64,000 nucleotides of DNA from Chrysoperla carnea (taxonomy: Eukaryota; Arthropoda; Insecta; Neuroptera; Chrysopidae): contig NC_058338.1 of NCBI RefSeq assembly GCF_905475395.1, positions 13,902,935-13,966,934 of the forward strand, written 5' to 3'. Within the stretch, counting starts at the first letter, position 1, and each line of letters begins with the position of its first letter. A program made the translations under genes and the position numbers. Below the pieces are notes generated by a model. The model saw only the letters and a list, made by a program, of their open reading frames with translations. It did not search any database and was not told where the DNA came from. Shown here one piece after another: positions 1 through 10,989 of this stretch.

Positions 1-17
1 AACAAAACTTTTTACAG

Positions 18-1979
18 GGTGTATCAAATATGGGAAGTATTTTACAACAAATTAAACCACAGCGAAATCCTCAATCAGAAACAAACAACTCACAACCAAA
101 TAGCAGCAACAGCAGCAGCATAGAATTGGCAGAAACTAGCCAAGAAGTACCCATCGCATCAACGGTTCCATTAGAAATACAATCCAAGGAATTGAATTCG
201 CCAGAAAATTTAAAAGTCCCTCCATCTGATAATAGTTTACGTAGAACATACAGTGCAGCTGAAATTCAACGAAAGCAAGACAAAAAACTTTCTAATCGTT
301 ATACATCACACGAAGCATTAATTGAAAGTCCCCCATCTAGTGAAGAAACTTTTGAAATATCAAAACCAGAAACACAAATCCCAAGCGAAAGTGGTAGTCA
401 GACTAGCTTAGCTGAAATTCAAAAAACGAATGCAATCAAAGATGCAATAAAAACTCATAAACAAAATAAACGTTCAGAAATCGTTGCATCCGTTACAGAA
501 AGATTATATTCACAGGGTGTACAAAAGAACAATTCACGTTCAAGTAGCAGTAGCGTTATGTCAGATTTAAGCACAAATGCACGAAATCGATTACAACAAA
601 TCAGTTTAAAAGCACTGAGTGCAAGTCGACGTTCAAAACGCCAACAAGTACACGTTGGAACTCAAACAAATCTGTTAAAAACTATTCGAGTTCGAGAAAT
701 TGGCATCGACACTCAGAATGATATAAACACAGTGTTACAATTAACAAAAGATATATCGATTGAGACATCTTTAACAAATTCAACACAAAATGTCGCTGTT
801 GGTTCGGATAACATTTTATTATTTGATAAAACTATTGAAACTTTAACAAATAAACCAGCGTTTAAATTAACACGTAGTTGTGGAAACATAACAGACGACT
901 TAGCTTTACTAAATAATGATGACGATAATTTTAAGTCGAATTCATTAACTACATCAAATAAATTAAAATCTAATATTTCATTTACGAAGTACATAACAAA
1001 TACACAAACTCAAACCTTATCGAATGAAAATATAATTTTATTCAATTTAAATTCAAATAAAACTCGAAATAAAACCACTAATGTTAATATAATTAATTTA
1101 AATTGTAGTAACCAATTTGAATATTCATCAGCGGATGAATCAATTTCAGATGATAGTTTGGATGGTAATATAAATTTACCATCAAAATATCATACAACAC
1201 CAGATTTACTAAACAATCATAACAATACACTTGAAGCCACAAAACAGTTACGTGTAAATTATGCTTTACAATTTGGTAATATTGAATATTTTGAGACAGC
1301 AAGTGAACAGATATGTTCTAATGAGTATCATTTACACTATGCATGGATAACACATGAAAAAGATTGGGAGTATGCAACTGTTAACATAGTTCAAACGTAT
1401 CGCATTGAATATTGTACAGCTGAAATAAAAACGGAAAAAATACCATTGGAAAAAGTACAATATTTTAAAGGTAATTCAATGCAAACGCCTGTTCAAGTTG
1501 AAGAAGATTTTGATGAACAAATCTCTCTTCCTAAACAGGAACATTCTAAATGTTGTTGCAAGACAAATCAACAAATTGACAGTCAATTGTTCACAGCATC
1601 TGCGATGAATTTTATATCTGAAGCAACTTACTATTTATCAACTTTAAGCGAAAAAATTTCTAATAAATGTAAATGTAATAATTCATTCGATATAGCGGTG
1701 CAAACAAACACTATACAAGATTACGAAATAGAAACTAGTACGAATTTTATAATGCCTATAAATCAGTGGGAACTACCTTTAGAACAATCTTGCAATAGTT
1801 TAGAAACAACGCTTCGAAATATGGATGAACATGATAAAATTCGTTTAAGTAGAACAACATATTCAAATCATAGACGTACATTATCGAGTCCTCGATTGTA
1901 TTTACAAGAGTTACAAAGTTTAAGAAAGCAATTAGTTGAAGAAACTCGACGAAATATATCAAAAATTAATCAAGATTAA
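18..1979 (+). CDS. Unrecognised low-complexity protein, C-terminal exon (partial)
   Basis: One open frame runs to a TAA at 1977-1979. It is preceded by a good splice acceptor (ttttacag ending at 17), so the exon probably starts at 18 and continues an upstream exon outside the window; the ATG at 30 is in frame but need not be the start. I do not recognise the family. The ~650 residues are Ser/Asn/Thr/Gln-rich and look largely disordered. There are several TQT-type motifs (VGTQTN, NTQTQT, AVQTNT), a Cys-rich patch (KCCCKTN, then KCKCNN) and a basic, probably helical C-terminal end (LYLQELQSLRKQLVEE). No enzyme or membrane domain is visible. An AATAAA lies at 2084-2089, about 105 bases past the stop, which supports a real 3' end. 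Coding status is fairly sure; function is unknown. Confidence 0.75.
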   Translation, partial: GVSNMGSILQQIKPQRNPQSETNNSQPNSSNSSSIELAETSQEVPIASTVPLEIQSKELNSPENLKVPPSDNSLRRTYSAAEIQRKQDKKLSNRYTSHEALIESPPSSEETFEISKPETQIPSESGSQTSLAEIQKTNAIKDAIKTHKQNKRSEIVASVTERLYSQGVQKNNSRSSSSSVMSDLSTNARNRLQQISLKALSASRRSKRQQVHVGTQTNLLKTIRVREIGIDTQNDINTVLQLTKDISIETSLTNSTQNVAVGSDNILLFDKTIETLTNKPAFKLTRSCGNITDDLALLNNDDDNFKSNSLTTSNKLKSNISFTKYITNTQTQTLSNENIILFNLNSNKTRNKTTNVNIINLNCSNQFEYSSADESISDDSLDGNINLPSKYHTTPDLLNNHNNTLEATKQLRVNYALQFGNIEYFETASEQICSNEYHLHYAWITHEKDWEYATVNIVQTYRIEYCTAEIKTEKIPLEKVQYFKGNSMQTPVQVEEDFDEQISLPKQEHSKCCCKTNQQIDSQLFTASAMNFISEATYYLSTLSEKISNKCKCNNSFDIAVQTNTIQDYEIETSTNFIMPINQWELPLEQSCNSLETTLRNMDEHDKIRLSRTTYSNHRRTLSSPRLYLQELQSLRKQLVEETRRNISKINQD

Positions 1980-2083
1980 TTAGGTACTATGTTTTAATTT
2001 CGAATTAGCTAATCAGACAGATTTTATAGTTTTTCCACGTAGAAATATTTATTTCAGTTTAGTGAATGTAAATGTACATATAA

Positions 2084-2089
2084 AATAAA
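2084..2089 (+). terminator. Poly(A) signal of the 18-1979 gene
   Basis: AATAAA about 105 bases after the stop codon, in AT-rich 3' sequence. This is a simple motif match. Confidence 0.5.
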
Positions 2090-2412
2090 AATTATTAACT
2101 ATATTGATTTTAGTCGCTTTAACAATAAACCTTAAAAAGTTTTGAGGACAGGCCTGTAGTGTTCAATGGTTGTAATTCAATAAAGTAATACGTGAAAAAT
2201 CGCAAAATTTTCGGATTTTTTCCGTTTTTCAGTTCAGTTCAAAAACTATGAGCTTTTGACATAAGCTACTTATCATTTTGAAAGTATACTAAATTTGAAA
2301 CAATTGAAGCCGAAAACGAATCCGATTCAATTAAAGCCGATTAAGAAAACAAATTTATTGAAAAAAAGGTGAGTAAAAGGTATATATATTACATTATTGA
2401 TATGTATAGTAT

Positions 2413-2520
2413 GTCAAAGGTGGAGTAGTGGCTAACCCATCCGCCTCCGGTTACAGAATACCTCGGTTCGTATCTTGTATTGTCCCCATTAATTTTTAAT
2501 TAAAAAAAATTATTATGCCA
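2413..2520 (+). repeat. tRNA-like sequence, possible SINE head
   Basis: The stretch has a Pol III A-box-like block (tggagtagtggctaa) and, about 40 bases on, a B-box-like block (ggttcgtatc), followed by an A/T-rich tail. It does not fold into a complete tRNA. A tRNA-derived SINE or decayed tRNA is the best reading. Confidence 0.4.
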
Positions 2521-2734
2521 AGATTAAAGTATTTTTTTTTAGATAGTTGTTAGGGGAACCAAAAGCTACAAAGAAGTAAGACAGTAAGGTATATTTTATG
2601 TTATTTTAATTCCCACCCCCTGAAGAAGAGTGATTTATGACATAAGTAGGAAAGTTGGACTACATAATTTTTTTTTGTGAAATAACGTGTTCTCCTATTA
2701 CTATCTTATAAAATTTCATTTAACAAGAATAAGC

Positions 2735-2960
2735 TCCGCGATCTTAGCACCTCATGTGCGGAATTTCGATTGACCAATTATACCATCTGAAAGGTCAGAA
2801 ATTGGTCATAAAAGGTCAGTTGGTCTCATTAATTGGTCAGCATCAGAAAATTTTTTATTAAGGATTGAAAAAACTCCACCTATGCGCGATCGGGAAGCAT
2901 TCGCTGATAATTGGTCAGCTAATATAAATAATTGGTCAGTTTAAATATTCAAAAAATAAT
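2735..2960. repeat. Cluster of 'attggtcag' short repeats
   Basis: The short word ttggtca, or its complement tgaccaa, occurs about six times in 200 bases of otherwise ordinary AT-rich sequence, with irregular spacing. No gene is seen. Confidence 0.35.
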
Positions 2961-2969
2961 ATAATTTCG

Positions 2970-3260
2970 AAAAAATTTTCAATTTTTTCAACATTTGTAC
3001 TAGGAGAACATAAGTGGGAATTAGTAGTTCCTGATAAGGAGAAAGGTGAGTAAGTGTTTTCACCCCGAAAGTCTAAAATTTTATTTTGGCAGAAAGTTAT
3101 TGGTCTGCCCACTAGAGGTCACACTCACCAAACACGGGTGTGCAGACCACTAACTTTCTGACTTACGAGGTGACAACAATTACCTTGCTATCAGGTACTA
3201 CTTATTCCGTCCGTCCTTGATGTTCTCCTAGTAGAAATGTGAAAAAAATTGAAGTTTTTG
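2970..3260. mobile_element. Foldback / MITE-like element with ~40-bp inverted ends
   Basis: The left end (2991-3010, acatttgtactaggagaaca) matches the reverse complement of the right end (3221-3240) at 19 of 20 positions, and similarity continues outward into the flanking T/A-rich bases on both sides. The interior holds a second nested inverted repeat built on cagaaagttattggtctg and its complement. The element is short and has no coding sequence, so it is non-autonomous. Superfamily not assigned. Confidence 0.7.
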
Positions 3261-3387
3261 AACGAAAAAAAAACTAATTTTTTCATCATTTACTAGGCAA
3301 ACATGCTGTGGTGGAAATTTGAAAAAAAATGAAAATAAAAATCAGATTTTGCTTAAAAGATTTAATGAACTTCTTTTTAATATATGT

Positions 3388-3459
3388 CCTCACCTAGTTT
3401 CGAACCAAGGGACTATTTATTCGAAGTCAGATACGCTAACCATTATACCATTAGGGCTC
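3388..3459 (-). repeat. tRNA-like sequence (degenerate; Pol III boxes present)
   Basis: Read on the minus strand, this 72-base stretch has a tRNA-like D-arm/A-box (aatggtataatggttagc) and T-arm/B-box (ggttcgaaac) at the normal spacing, with a TCG-like triplet in the anticodon region. The acceptor and anticodon stems do not pair properly, so a functional tRNA is unlikely. It is probably a tRNA pseudogene or SINE head. Confidence 0.5.
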
Positions 3460-3479
3460 TGTTATTCGTATTAATAAAT

Positions 3480-4528
3480 AATAATTATATTCATATTTTC
3501 GACTTTCTTAAATTATAACAAAAAGTAAAACTCATTTTCGGAAAATTTTGAGTAGTATTATTACAAAAAAAAATGGCAAACGAAGTTTGAAATACTTACC
3601 TATCGTGAAGTTCGAAATACTCACCTATTTTTAACTGAAATAATATTGTATAGCTACAGAGAGATGGGGAAAAATAAAATAAAAACAGGGTTTGAGTTTT
3701 CAACTTTATTTAAATGAAATCAAAATACATAAAAACGATTTACGAATTACTTGCACATAATTCCATATAATTAATTTCATCTTAAAAAAATTTTTTTGCA
3801 TCAATTTTTTTTTTACAAACCAAATACCATACAAAAATAAAATGAAAATCCAAAAAGAATATTACGTATTTACAATCCAACTTCTTTATCTCACCTATAT
3901 TTTATAAGAATTTGTTTGTACCTTTACTAAAAAAAAAAATTAATTAGTTAATTAATAATTTTGTTCTGAAAGGAAAAATGGGATAGAATAAAATAAAACA
4001 AAATTTAAAATATATAACGATATTTATTTATTTATATTAATTTGAAAACGTTATCCCGAAAATTGATTTTTTTACTATATAAAATAACCATTATTATTAT
4101 TCATTCAAATTTTTTATAGGTGACATATGCACAGAGGCAAGTGCTATAACCACACAGCCATTCAGATTATATATATACATAATTAACTTAATAATAAATA
4201 CCTTTACTAAATAATTAATTAATTAATAATTTTGTTCTGAAAGAAAAATAGGATATAATATTTAAAAAATTAAAAATATATTACGATTTTATTTCATTTA
4301 TAACAACGACAAAAATAAAAAATAGGCTAGAATATTTAAAGAAAAATAAACAAAATGTAAAATAAATTACGATTTTTATTTATTTATAACAACAACAAAA
4401 ATGTTTTAAGTTTTCATGAAAAATCATATTGTACAATTTCATAAAATAAATTAACAGAGATTCTTCTTTTCTTATTAAAGTTTTTATACAAAATAAGTAA
4501 AATTCTATCTCTCTTATATAATAATAAT
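3480..4528. other. AT-rich intergenic sequence, nothing recognised
   Basis: Very AT-rich with many homopolymer runs. No open frame, RNA gene or clear repeat boundary is visible. Confidence 0.5.
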
Positions 4529-4590
4529 AAGGGGTGTCCCAAGATTAACGTCTGATTCGAACTTCTTGCGTTAATTTTGGAACACTCCTT
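4529..4590. mobile_element. Tiny hairpin element (62 bp), mariner-like arms
   Basis: Arms aaggggtgtcccaagattaa (4529-4548) and the complementary cgttaattttggaacactcc (4569-4588) face each other across about 18 bases. A 'gtgttccaaaattaacgc'-type arm resembles ends of Tc1/mariner-type miniatures. Only the inverted arms are seen; the family assignment is inference. Confidence 0.45.
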
Positions 4591-4656
4591 TATAAAACAA
4601 TATATACTTTCTTATAAATACTAAACCATAGAGATATAAAAATACTTTAGCCTGTA

Positions 4657-4848
4657 AGTGGATGCGATATGCGAAGCGAGAGTAGACTGCCAGTAAGTTC
4701 CCCAGTGTCCTTGTCCAATGCATGTACTTATACTATATATATACTACTAATACATTATAATAAGTATACATATGTACATATGATTATGACAAGGACACAG
4801 GGGAACTCACTGACAGTCTTCTCTCTCATTCATCATATCGCATCCACT
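4657..4848. mobile_element. Foldback element (192 bp) with perfect 15-bp ends
   Basis: The ends agtggatgcgatatg (4657-4671) and catatcgcatccact (4834-4848) are perfect inverted repeats. Similarity continues inward for about 65 bases per arm (gttccccagtgtccttgtc facing gacaaggacacaggggaac). The loop is short and TA-rich. The reading frame across it is a by-product of the hairpin. Non-autonomous MITE-like insertion. Confidence 0.8.
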
Positions 4849-5245
4849 AGCAGAATATTCTATAAACTAAATAGGTAACTTACAAGAGGTTAATTATTAG
4901 TTATTATGATGTTACAAGTTATTTTTAGTTTTCTTTGATATTATATTTTTTAAACAAAATTCCGTTCTGTATGATTTGATAGAGCAATATTTATCATTTA
5001 TGAAGAACAAACGACGAACAATGTATTAAAAAAGATTTATAATTAACCCGAAAAAACAAACCAAGAGGTATGAAAAATTATACTTACCTACTTTTTTTTT
5101 ATTATCAGTTAATTTATTTTTTAAGCTGAAAAATTATACTTACACATTTTGCCTATAACCACTTACCTATGTAGTCGCTTACTTATTTTTTTATCATCAG
5201 TGACTGATTCAGACAAATTTAGGACAAAAATCTGAAAAATTGGTG

Positions 5246-5358
5246 TTCGAGCAAAAATCACAATTTTCTTTACACAACATATTCGTACTTTTATCCTGTT
5301 GTAATTGATTAATCTGAATAGTAAATTATGTGTGTGGACTTTGTGATTTTTGCTCGAA
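5246..5358. mobile_element. Small foldback element (113 bp) with perfect 17-bp ends
   Basis: ttcgagcaaaaatcaca (5246-5262) and tgtgatttttgctcgaa (5342-5358) are perfect inverted repeats, with weaker pairing further in. There is no coding sequence. Confidence 0.65.
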
Positions 5359-5639
5359 AAGGTATACAATTATAAATAATACCATTTTCTAAAGTTTTTC
5401 TTCTATTTTATTTCAAAGTCTATTTCACAATATTTTTTTTTTAAAATTTAAGAATAAATTTCGATTTAGAATTGAAAGTATGTAAAAAGAAAATTTCGAT
5501 TATTCGTTTTTTCCTATTTCGTTATAATTTTTGTGTTAGTTTTCTAAATAAATCTATTATCAAATCTAAATTTGTGATTTTAACATATTCCGTTTTTCAG
5601 ATATAGAAATTATTGAAATTGAAATTTTAATGTAATTTT

Positions 5640-6380
5640 TTGTTCCTTCTTCATTCTTCCACGCCGAACATTAAGCCATCTTCTTTCATCCACGTCGAAT
5701 CAATATTAACCCATCTTTATTCTCCCACGTCAAATCAATACTGAACCATCTTTATTTTTCCACGCCGAACAAGTACCCATCTTCATTCTTCCACGCCGAA
5801 CAAGGACCCATCTTCATTCTTCCACGCCGAACATCGAACCATCTTTATTCTTCCACGTCGAACATTGATCCATATTCATTCTTTCACGCCGAACATTTGA
5901 CCCATCATTCTTCCACCTACATTGACACTTCATACTTCCACGCCGAACATTGATCTATCTTTTTTCTTCCACGCCGAAAATTGATCCGTCCATCTTTTTT
6001 CTTCCACGCCGAACATTGATCCGTCTTCTTTCTTCCGCGCCGAACATTGATCCATCTTCTTTCTTCCACGCCGAACATTGATCCATCTTCTTTCTTCCAC
6101 GCCGAACATTGATCCATCTTCTTTCTTCCACGCCGAACATTGATCCATCTTCTTTCTTCCACGCCGAACATTGATCCATCTTCTTTCTTCCACGCCGAAC
6201 ATTGATCCATCTTCTTTCTTCCACGCCGAGCATTGATCCATCTTCTTTCTTCCACGCCGAACATTGGATCCATCCTCTTTCTTCCACGCCGAACATTGAC
6301 TCATTATCTTTCTTCCACGCCGAAAATTGATCCATCCTCATTTTTTCCACGCCGAACATTGATCCATCTTCATTCCAATC
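5640..6380. repeat. 31-bp minisatellite, core ttccacgccgaacattgatc
   Basis: Roughly two dozen head-to-tail units built on ttccacgccgaacattgatc plus catcttctttc. The period is exactly 31 in the homogeneous middle (for example 6064 to 6095), with edge units more divergent and of variable length. Because 31 is not a multiple of three, all three minus-strand frames stay open and read the same peptide words in rotation; these frames are a by-product, not genes. Confidence 0.95.
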
Positions 6381-6429
6381 ATTATCCCATCTTCGTTCGA
6401 TTTATATTAATCAAGATTCTTCTAAGTCG

Positions 6430-6895
6430 ATTGATATTAATCCAGTCTTCCACGTCGATTGATATTAATCCAGTCTTCCACGTCGATTGATACAAAATCC
6501 AGTCTTCCACGTCGATTGATACAAAATCCAGTCTTCCACGTCGATTGATACAAAATCCAGTCTTCCACGTCGATTGATACACAAATCCAGTCTTCCACGT
6601 CGATTGATACAAAATCCAGTCTTCCACGCCGATTGATACAAAATCCAGTCTTCCACGCCGATTGATACAAAATCCAGTCTTCCACGCCGATTGATACAAA
6701 ATCCAGTCTTCCACGCCGATTGATACAAAATCCAGTCTTCCACGCCGATTGATACAAAATCCAGTCTTCCACGCCGATTGATACAAAATCCAGTCTTCCA
6801 CGCCGTTTGATACAAAATCCAGTCTTCCACGCCGTTTGATACAAAATCCAGTCTTCCACGCCGTTTGATACAAAATCCAGTCTTCCGCGCAAATT
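6430..6895. repeat. 29-bp minisatellite, core cttccacgccgattgataca
   Basis: About 16 tandem units with a period of 29 (for example 6601 to 6630). Variants run along the array: ccacgtcgattg at the left, ccacgccgattg in the middle, ccacgccgtttg at the right. The unit shares the word cttccacgYcga with the 31-bp array immediately upstream, which suggests common descent. Confidence 0.95.
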
Positions 6896-6899
6896 GATA

Positions 6900-8386
6900 A
6901 TGATCAATATTGATTGACTATGTATCGAGTACAATAATAGTAAACTAGTTAAAATTTAGCCCCCATCCCTTTCGTTGTATTGAAAGATATTAAGATTATT
7001 TTTATTAGAATTTATCTTCATTTTTTTATCAAATTTTTAATTGTTTTGCTTTTAATAAATAATTTCTTAAAATTTTAATATTGTTTTTTATAATATCTCC
7101 GTCGTAAGTTGTACGTCACACGATTAATTTTGTTGATTCTGACACTTTTGTGGTAATATGTGATTTGATTTCTTTCTTCAATATGTTTGCCAAATGCTTC
7201 TGTAAACGATATGAATTCAAGTTAATATACCCCCCCCCCCCTTTATTAGTACAAAAATTAACTTCTGCATATTAGATAAATCTGCGAATTTGGTTGCTGT
7301 AAACACGGAAAGTAATCTTATCAGTTCAAGTTATTATGCAGCCCCTTCTCGCTTTAATTATGTTTTAATATTGATTTTATTTAATATTTTATGTATTCGA
7401 AAAATTGATCGTATTAATTCTGCTTTATATCTTTTAAATTTCTCTTTAATCAATTTAAAATAATAGCTGCACTTGTTGCATATGTAGTCGAAAAATTGAT
7501 TTTATTTATGAATGGTTTTCGATTAAATCTTTCTTCTCTACGTTTATTAGATAAATCTGTTAAATTTTTCATTAATCAATACCTGATGTTTAATTGAAAG
7601 AATATACCTGCATTTGCTGCATGTTGACGCAAATTTCTCCAGAATTATTTACCAATTATTTCTGTAAACTTATCAGTTCAAATTAGTTCACCCCTCCCCC
7701 CTTAAATTATGGTTTTCATCTTAGATTAAAACCTACATTATACAAAATATAGTTTTTTCTTATGATCAGTGATTTTTAATTAATTTTAATAATTTTTAAA
7801 TTTTGCTGAAGGTTTTTCGTCTTCCTCCAAATATTTCGAAACAAACTTTTCGTTAATTATAAATATTCCAAACACTAAGTTAAATATTTTAGAGCAAATC
7901 TTGGTATAAGAGTAATCAATTTCACTTTCTTCCGAGTTAAATTCAGGTTACATCCAAAAAAAACCCAGTTATCCATTAATATCAATTACAAAAGACTAGA
8001 GACGAACTACAGACGAATTATGAATACATTTATCTAGTGATTCATTTCAAGAATGTTGTTACATGGTTCAAAATTTCTTCGAAAATATAGTCAATTAATT
8101 AAAGTTGTATTTACGTAATTGTGGGGCAAGACATAGTCAATAATCAGGCACTACTTTTGTATTCGTAGGTTCTATTCTGGAAATATACGCATTCGATGAT
8201 TTCATACTTGATCCATATATTCTATGATTCCATAAATGATCCATATGCATTCAATGATTTCTTACTTGTTCCAATACCATCTGATGTTTCATTTCCAACC
8301 ATATTCCATGTTCTTGAAAATATCCCACTTTTCTCCAAAAACCAAGCCATTTCTCCAAGATGAAACCAAACCTAAATAAGGGGAAA
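6900..8386. other. AT-rich spacer with a C12 run
   Basis: No gene is seen. There is a homopolymer run of about a dozen C at 7231-7242 and several shorter C runs (7690-7702). A loosely repeated pattern (cagttcaa...cccctt, aaattgat...ttatt) recurs two or three times between 7200 and 7700, perhaps old duplications. Confidence 0.4.
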
Positions 8387-8429
8387 AAACCTCGAGGTTT
8401 TTCGCATGCAAAAGTAAATTTAGTGTAAT

Positions 8430-8990
8430 GAACTCTGTGTCATTTAATTTTTTTTTTCTAGCTATTTTTTCCTACTATTGATTTTTAAAATTATTTTCCC
8501 GATTTCTTTTAAATTATCTTTTTTTTCCTTTTTTATTTTTAAATTTTTCCTCTTTTATTTTTAATTTTTTTTTTTTTTTTTTTTAAATTCATTTTTTTTC
8601 TTTTTTAATTTTTTCCTGTTTTTCCTCTTTTTAATATTTTCTTCTATTTCTTTTTAATTTTTTCCGTTTTCTTTTTTTACTTCATTCATTACACTAAATA
8701 TTACCCCCTAATATTTCTATTTTTTAATTACTTAATTTTTTCTTTTTCGTTTTTTTTTTTTTTTTTCATTCTTTTGAATTTTTTGTTTTTTTTTTTTTCA
8801 TTTAAATTCTTTTCTTTCTTTTTTTTTTTTTAAATCATATTTTTCATATTTTTTAAATTAATTTTTTATCATTTTTATTTTAATTTTTTTTCTTTCATTT
8901 TTTTCAATTTTTAATTTTTCTAAACCTTTTTTTTTCTTATTTTTTTTTTTCATTTTTTTTAAATTTGTATTATTTTTTTAAATGAAAACC
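8430..8990. repeat. T-rich low-complexity tract
   Basis: About 560 bases made mostly of T runs broken by short A/C words. Copies of aaaacctcgaggt lie just outside both ends (8387-8399 and 8985-8997). The word is itself palindromic, so direct and inverted repetition cannot be told apart. No coding sequence. Confidence 0.85.
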
Positions 8991-9094
8991 TCGAGGTGTA
9001 CAAAAATTTTTTTACATTACAAGTAATCTAAAGTTGCGTGCACCACGATCCGTTGTCATTCTGTTGTCAACACGTCCGCTGCCGCAATCTGGCT

Positions 9095-9480
9095 GAATCA
9101 TCACGTTGTTCATCCTCCACGATCCTCTACCACGTTCTTCATCCTCCACGATCCGCTACCACGTTCTTCATCCTCCACGATCCGCTGCCACGTTCTTCAA
9201 CCTCGACGATCCGCTACCACGTTCTTCAACCTCGACGATCCGCTACCACGTTCTTCATCCGCCACGATCCGCCACGATCCGCTACCACATTCATCCTCCA
9301 CGATCCAATCCGCGTTCTTCATCATCCAAGTTCCGCTACCACGTTCTTCATCATCCACGATCCGCTACCGCGTTCTGGGCCCTCCACAAACCGCTGTCGT
9401 GTGTATCACTCTCCACGTTCACTGTCGCGCTTCTTTTTCTCCAACAGTCCAATACCACGTTCTTCTTTCTACAATCCGTT
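9095..9480. repeat. ~29-bp degenerate minisatellite, core cctccacgatccgctaccac
   Basis: Units of about 29 bases (cacgttcttcat plus cctccacgatccgctac) repeat about ten times, decaying to the right. The array is pyrimidine-rich on the plus strand and shares the ccacga word with the neighbouring arrays. Open frames across it are by-products. Confidence 0.85.
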
Positions 9481-9489
9481 GACAACCTT

Positions 9490-9835
9490 CTCCACGAACT
9501 GCTGACGATCTTCATCCTCCACGAACCTCTGACGATCTTCCTCCTACACGAACCGCTGACGATCTTCCTCCTACACGAACCGCTGACGATCTTCCCCCTA
9601 CACGAACCGCCGACGATCTTCCCCCTACACGAACCGCCGACGATCTTCCTCCTACACGAACCGCTGACGCTCTTCCTCCTCCACGAACCGCTGACAATCT
9701 TCAGCATCCACGAACCGCTGACAATCTTCAGCATCCACGAACCGCTGACGATCTTCAGCATCCACGAACCGCTGACGATCTTCAGCATCCACGAACCGCT
9801 GACGATCTTCCATTAACCCTCTACGAGCAGCTAAA
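9490..9835. repeat. 27-bp minisatellite, core cacgaaccgctgacgatctt
   Basis: About 12 tandem units with a period of 27 (for example 9544 to 9571), with the linker changing from cctccta to cccccta to cagcatc along the array. Since 27 is a multiple of three, each frame repeats one nonapeptide. There is no start context, splice pattern or composition that argues for a protein. Confidence 0.95.
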
Positions 9836-9944
9836 AATTTTCATCAACCATAAGCCGCTGACAATTTTCATTCGCCACGAACTGCTACCCAGACTCTTCA
9901 TTTTCTACGATTCTTTGCCAAGTTCATTCTGCACAATCCGCTGC

Positions 9945-10890
9945 CAACTACATCAAATATCCGTTGACAAATTCACCAATCTACCATCATTCGATGACAA
10001 ATTCACCAATCTACTATCATTCGATGACAAATACACCAATCTACCATCACCCGTTGACAAATACACCAATCTATCATCATACGTTGAAAAATCAGCCAAT
10101 TTACCATCACCAATCTGCCATCATCCATTGAAATTCACCAATCTACCATCATCCGTTAAAAATCACCAATCTACCATCATCCGTTAAAATTCAGCACTCT
10201 ACCATCATCCTTTGACAAATTCACCGCTGTACCATCATCCTTTGACAAATTCACCGCTGTACCATCATCCTTTGACAAATTCACCACTGTACCATTATCC
10301 GTTGACAAATTCACCACTGTACCATAATTCGTTGACAAATTCACCACTGTACCATCATCCGTTGACAAGTTCACCACTGTACCATCATGCGTTGACAAAT
10401 TCACCAATTCATCATCACCCGTTGACAAATTCACCCATTTTATTATCGTCCGCTTGTAAAGTTGTCATTCTACAGTGGCCTGCTGATAAATTCCCCATTC
10501 TAACCATCATCCGCTGATATATTCACCAATCTAAAATAATTCGTTGATAAATTCACCAATCTACCATCATCCATTAAAATTCAGCACTCTACCATCATCC
10601 GTTGACTCAGCACTCTACATTCATCCGGTGACAAATTCAGACCTCTACATTCATCCGGTGACAAATTCACCAATCTACCATCATCCGTTGAAAAATTCAC
10701 CAATCTACCAACATCCGTTGAAAAATTCACCAATCTACCAACATCCGTTGAAAAATTCACCAATCTACCATCATCCGTTGACAAATTCACCAATCTACCA
10801 TCATCCGTTGACAAATTCACCAATCTATCATCATCTGTTGACAAATTCACCAATCTACCATCATACGCTGGACAAAGTCACCATTCTATA
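9945..10890. repeat. 30-bp minisatellite, core gttgacaaattcaccaatct
   Basis: About 30 tandem units of 30 bases (gttgacaaattcaccaatct plus accatcatcc). There are runs of local variants: ttcaccgctgt, ttcaccactgt, then gttgaaaaattcacc. A broken middle section (10440-10540) separates two homogeneous blocks. It is stop-free in several frames on both strands only because the unit length is divisible by three. Confidence 0.95.
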
Positions 10891-10989
10891 ACAACACTCT
10901 CTGATTGGTTCACCATTCTACCGTCACCCGCTTGACATGTTCACGATTCTACCATCATTTCAACAAATTCTCTGATCTTCCATCATACG

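Noticed and set aside
5640-6895. Regular 29-31 bp repeats as a possible CRISPR array
   Set aside because: Units are joined directly with no unique spacers, there are no cas genes, and the surroundings are clearly an insect genome.
5917-6934. Overlapping minus-strand frames of 118-165 codons as genes
   Set aside because: They arise from stop-free 31- and 29-bp units in rotating frames and have no start context or splice signals.
9351-9816. Frames of 145 and 236 codons with repeated nonapeptides as a structural protein
   Set aside because: The 27-bp unit is divisible by three, so any stop-free frame repeats. Frames are open on both strands and run from one minisatellite into the next.
9915-10891. 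Frames of 85-115 codons in the 30-bp array
   Set aside because: Same reason: open on both strands and confined to the tandem repeat.
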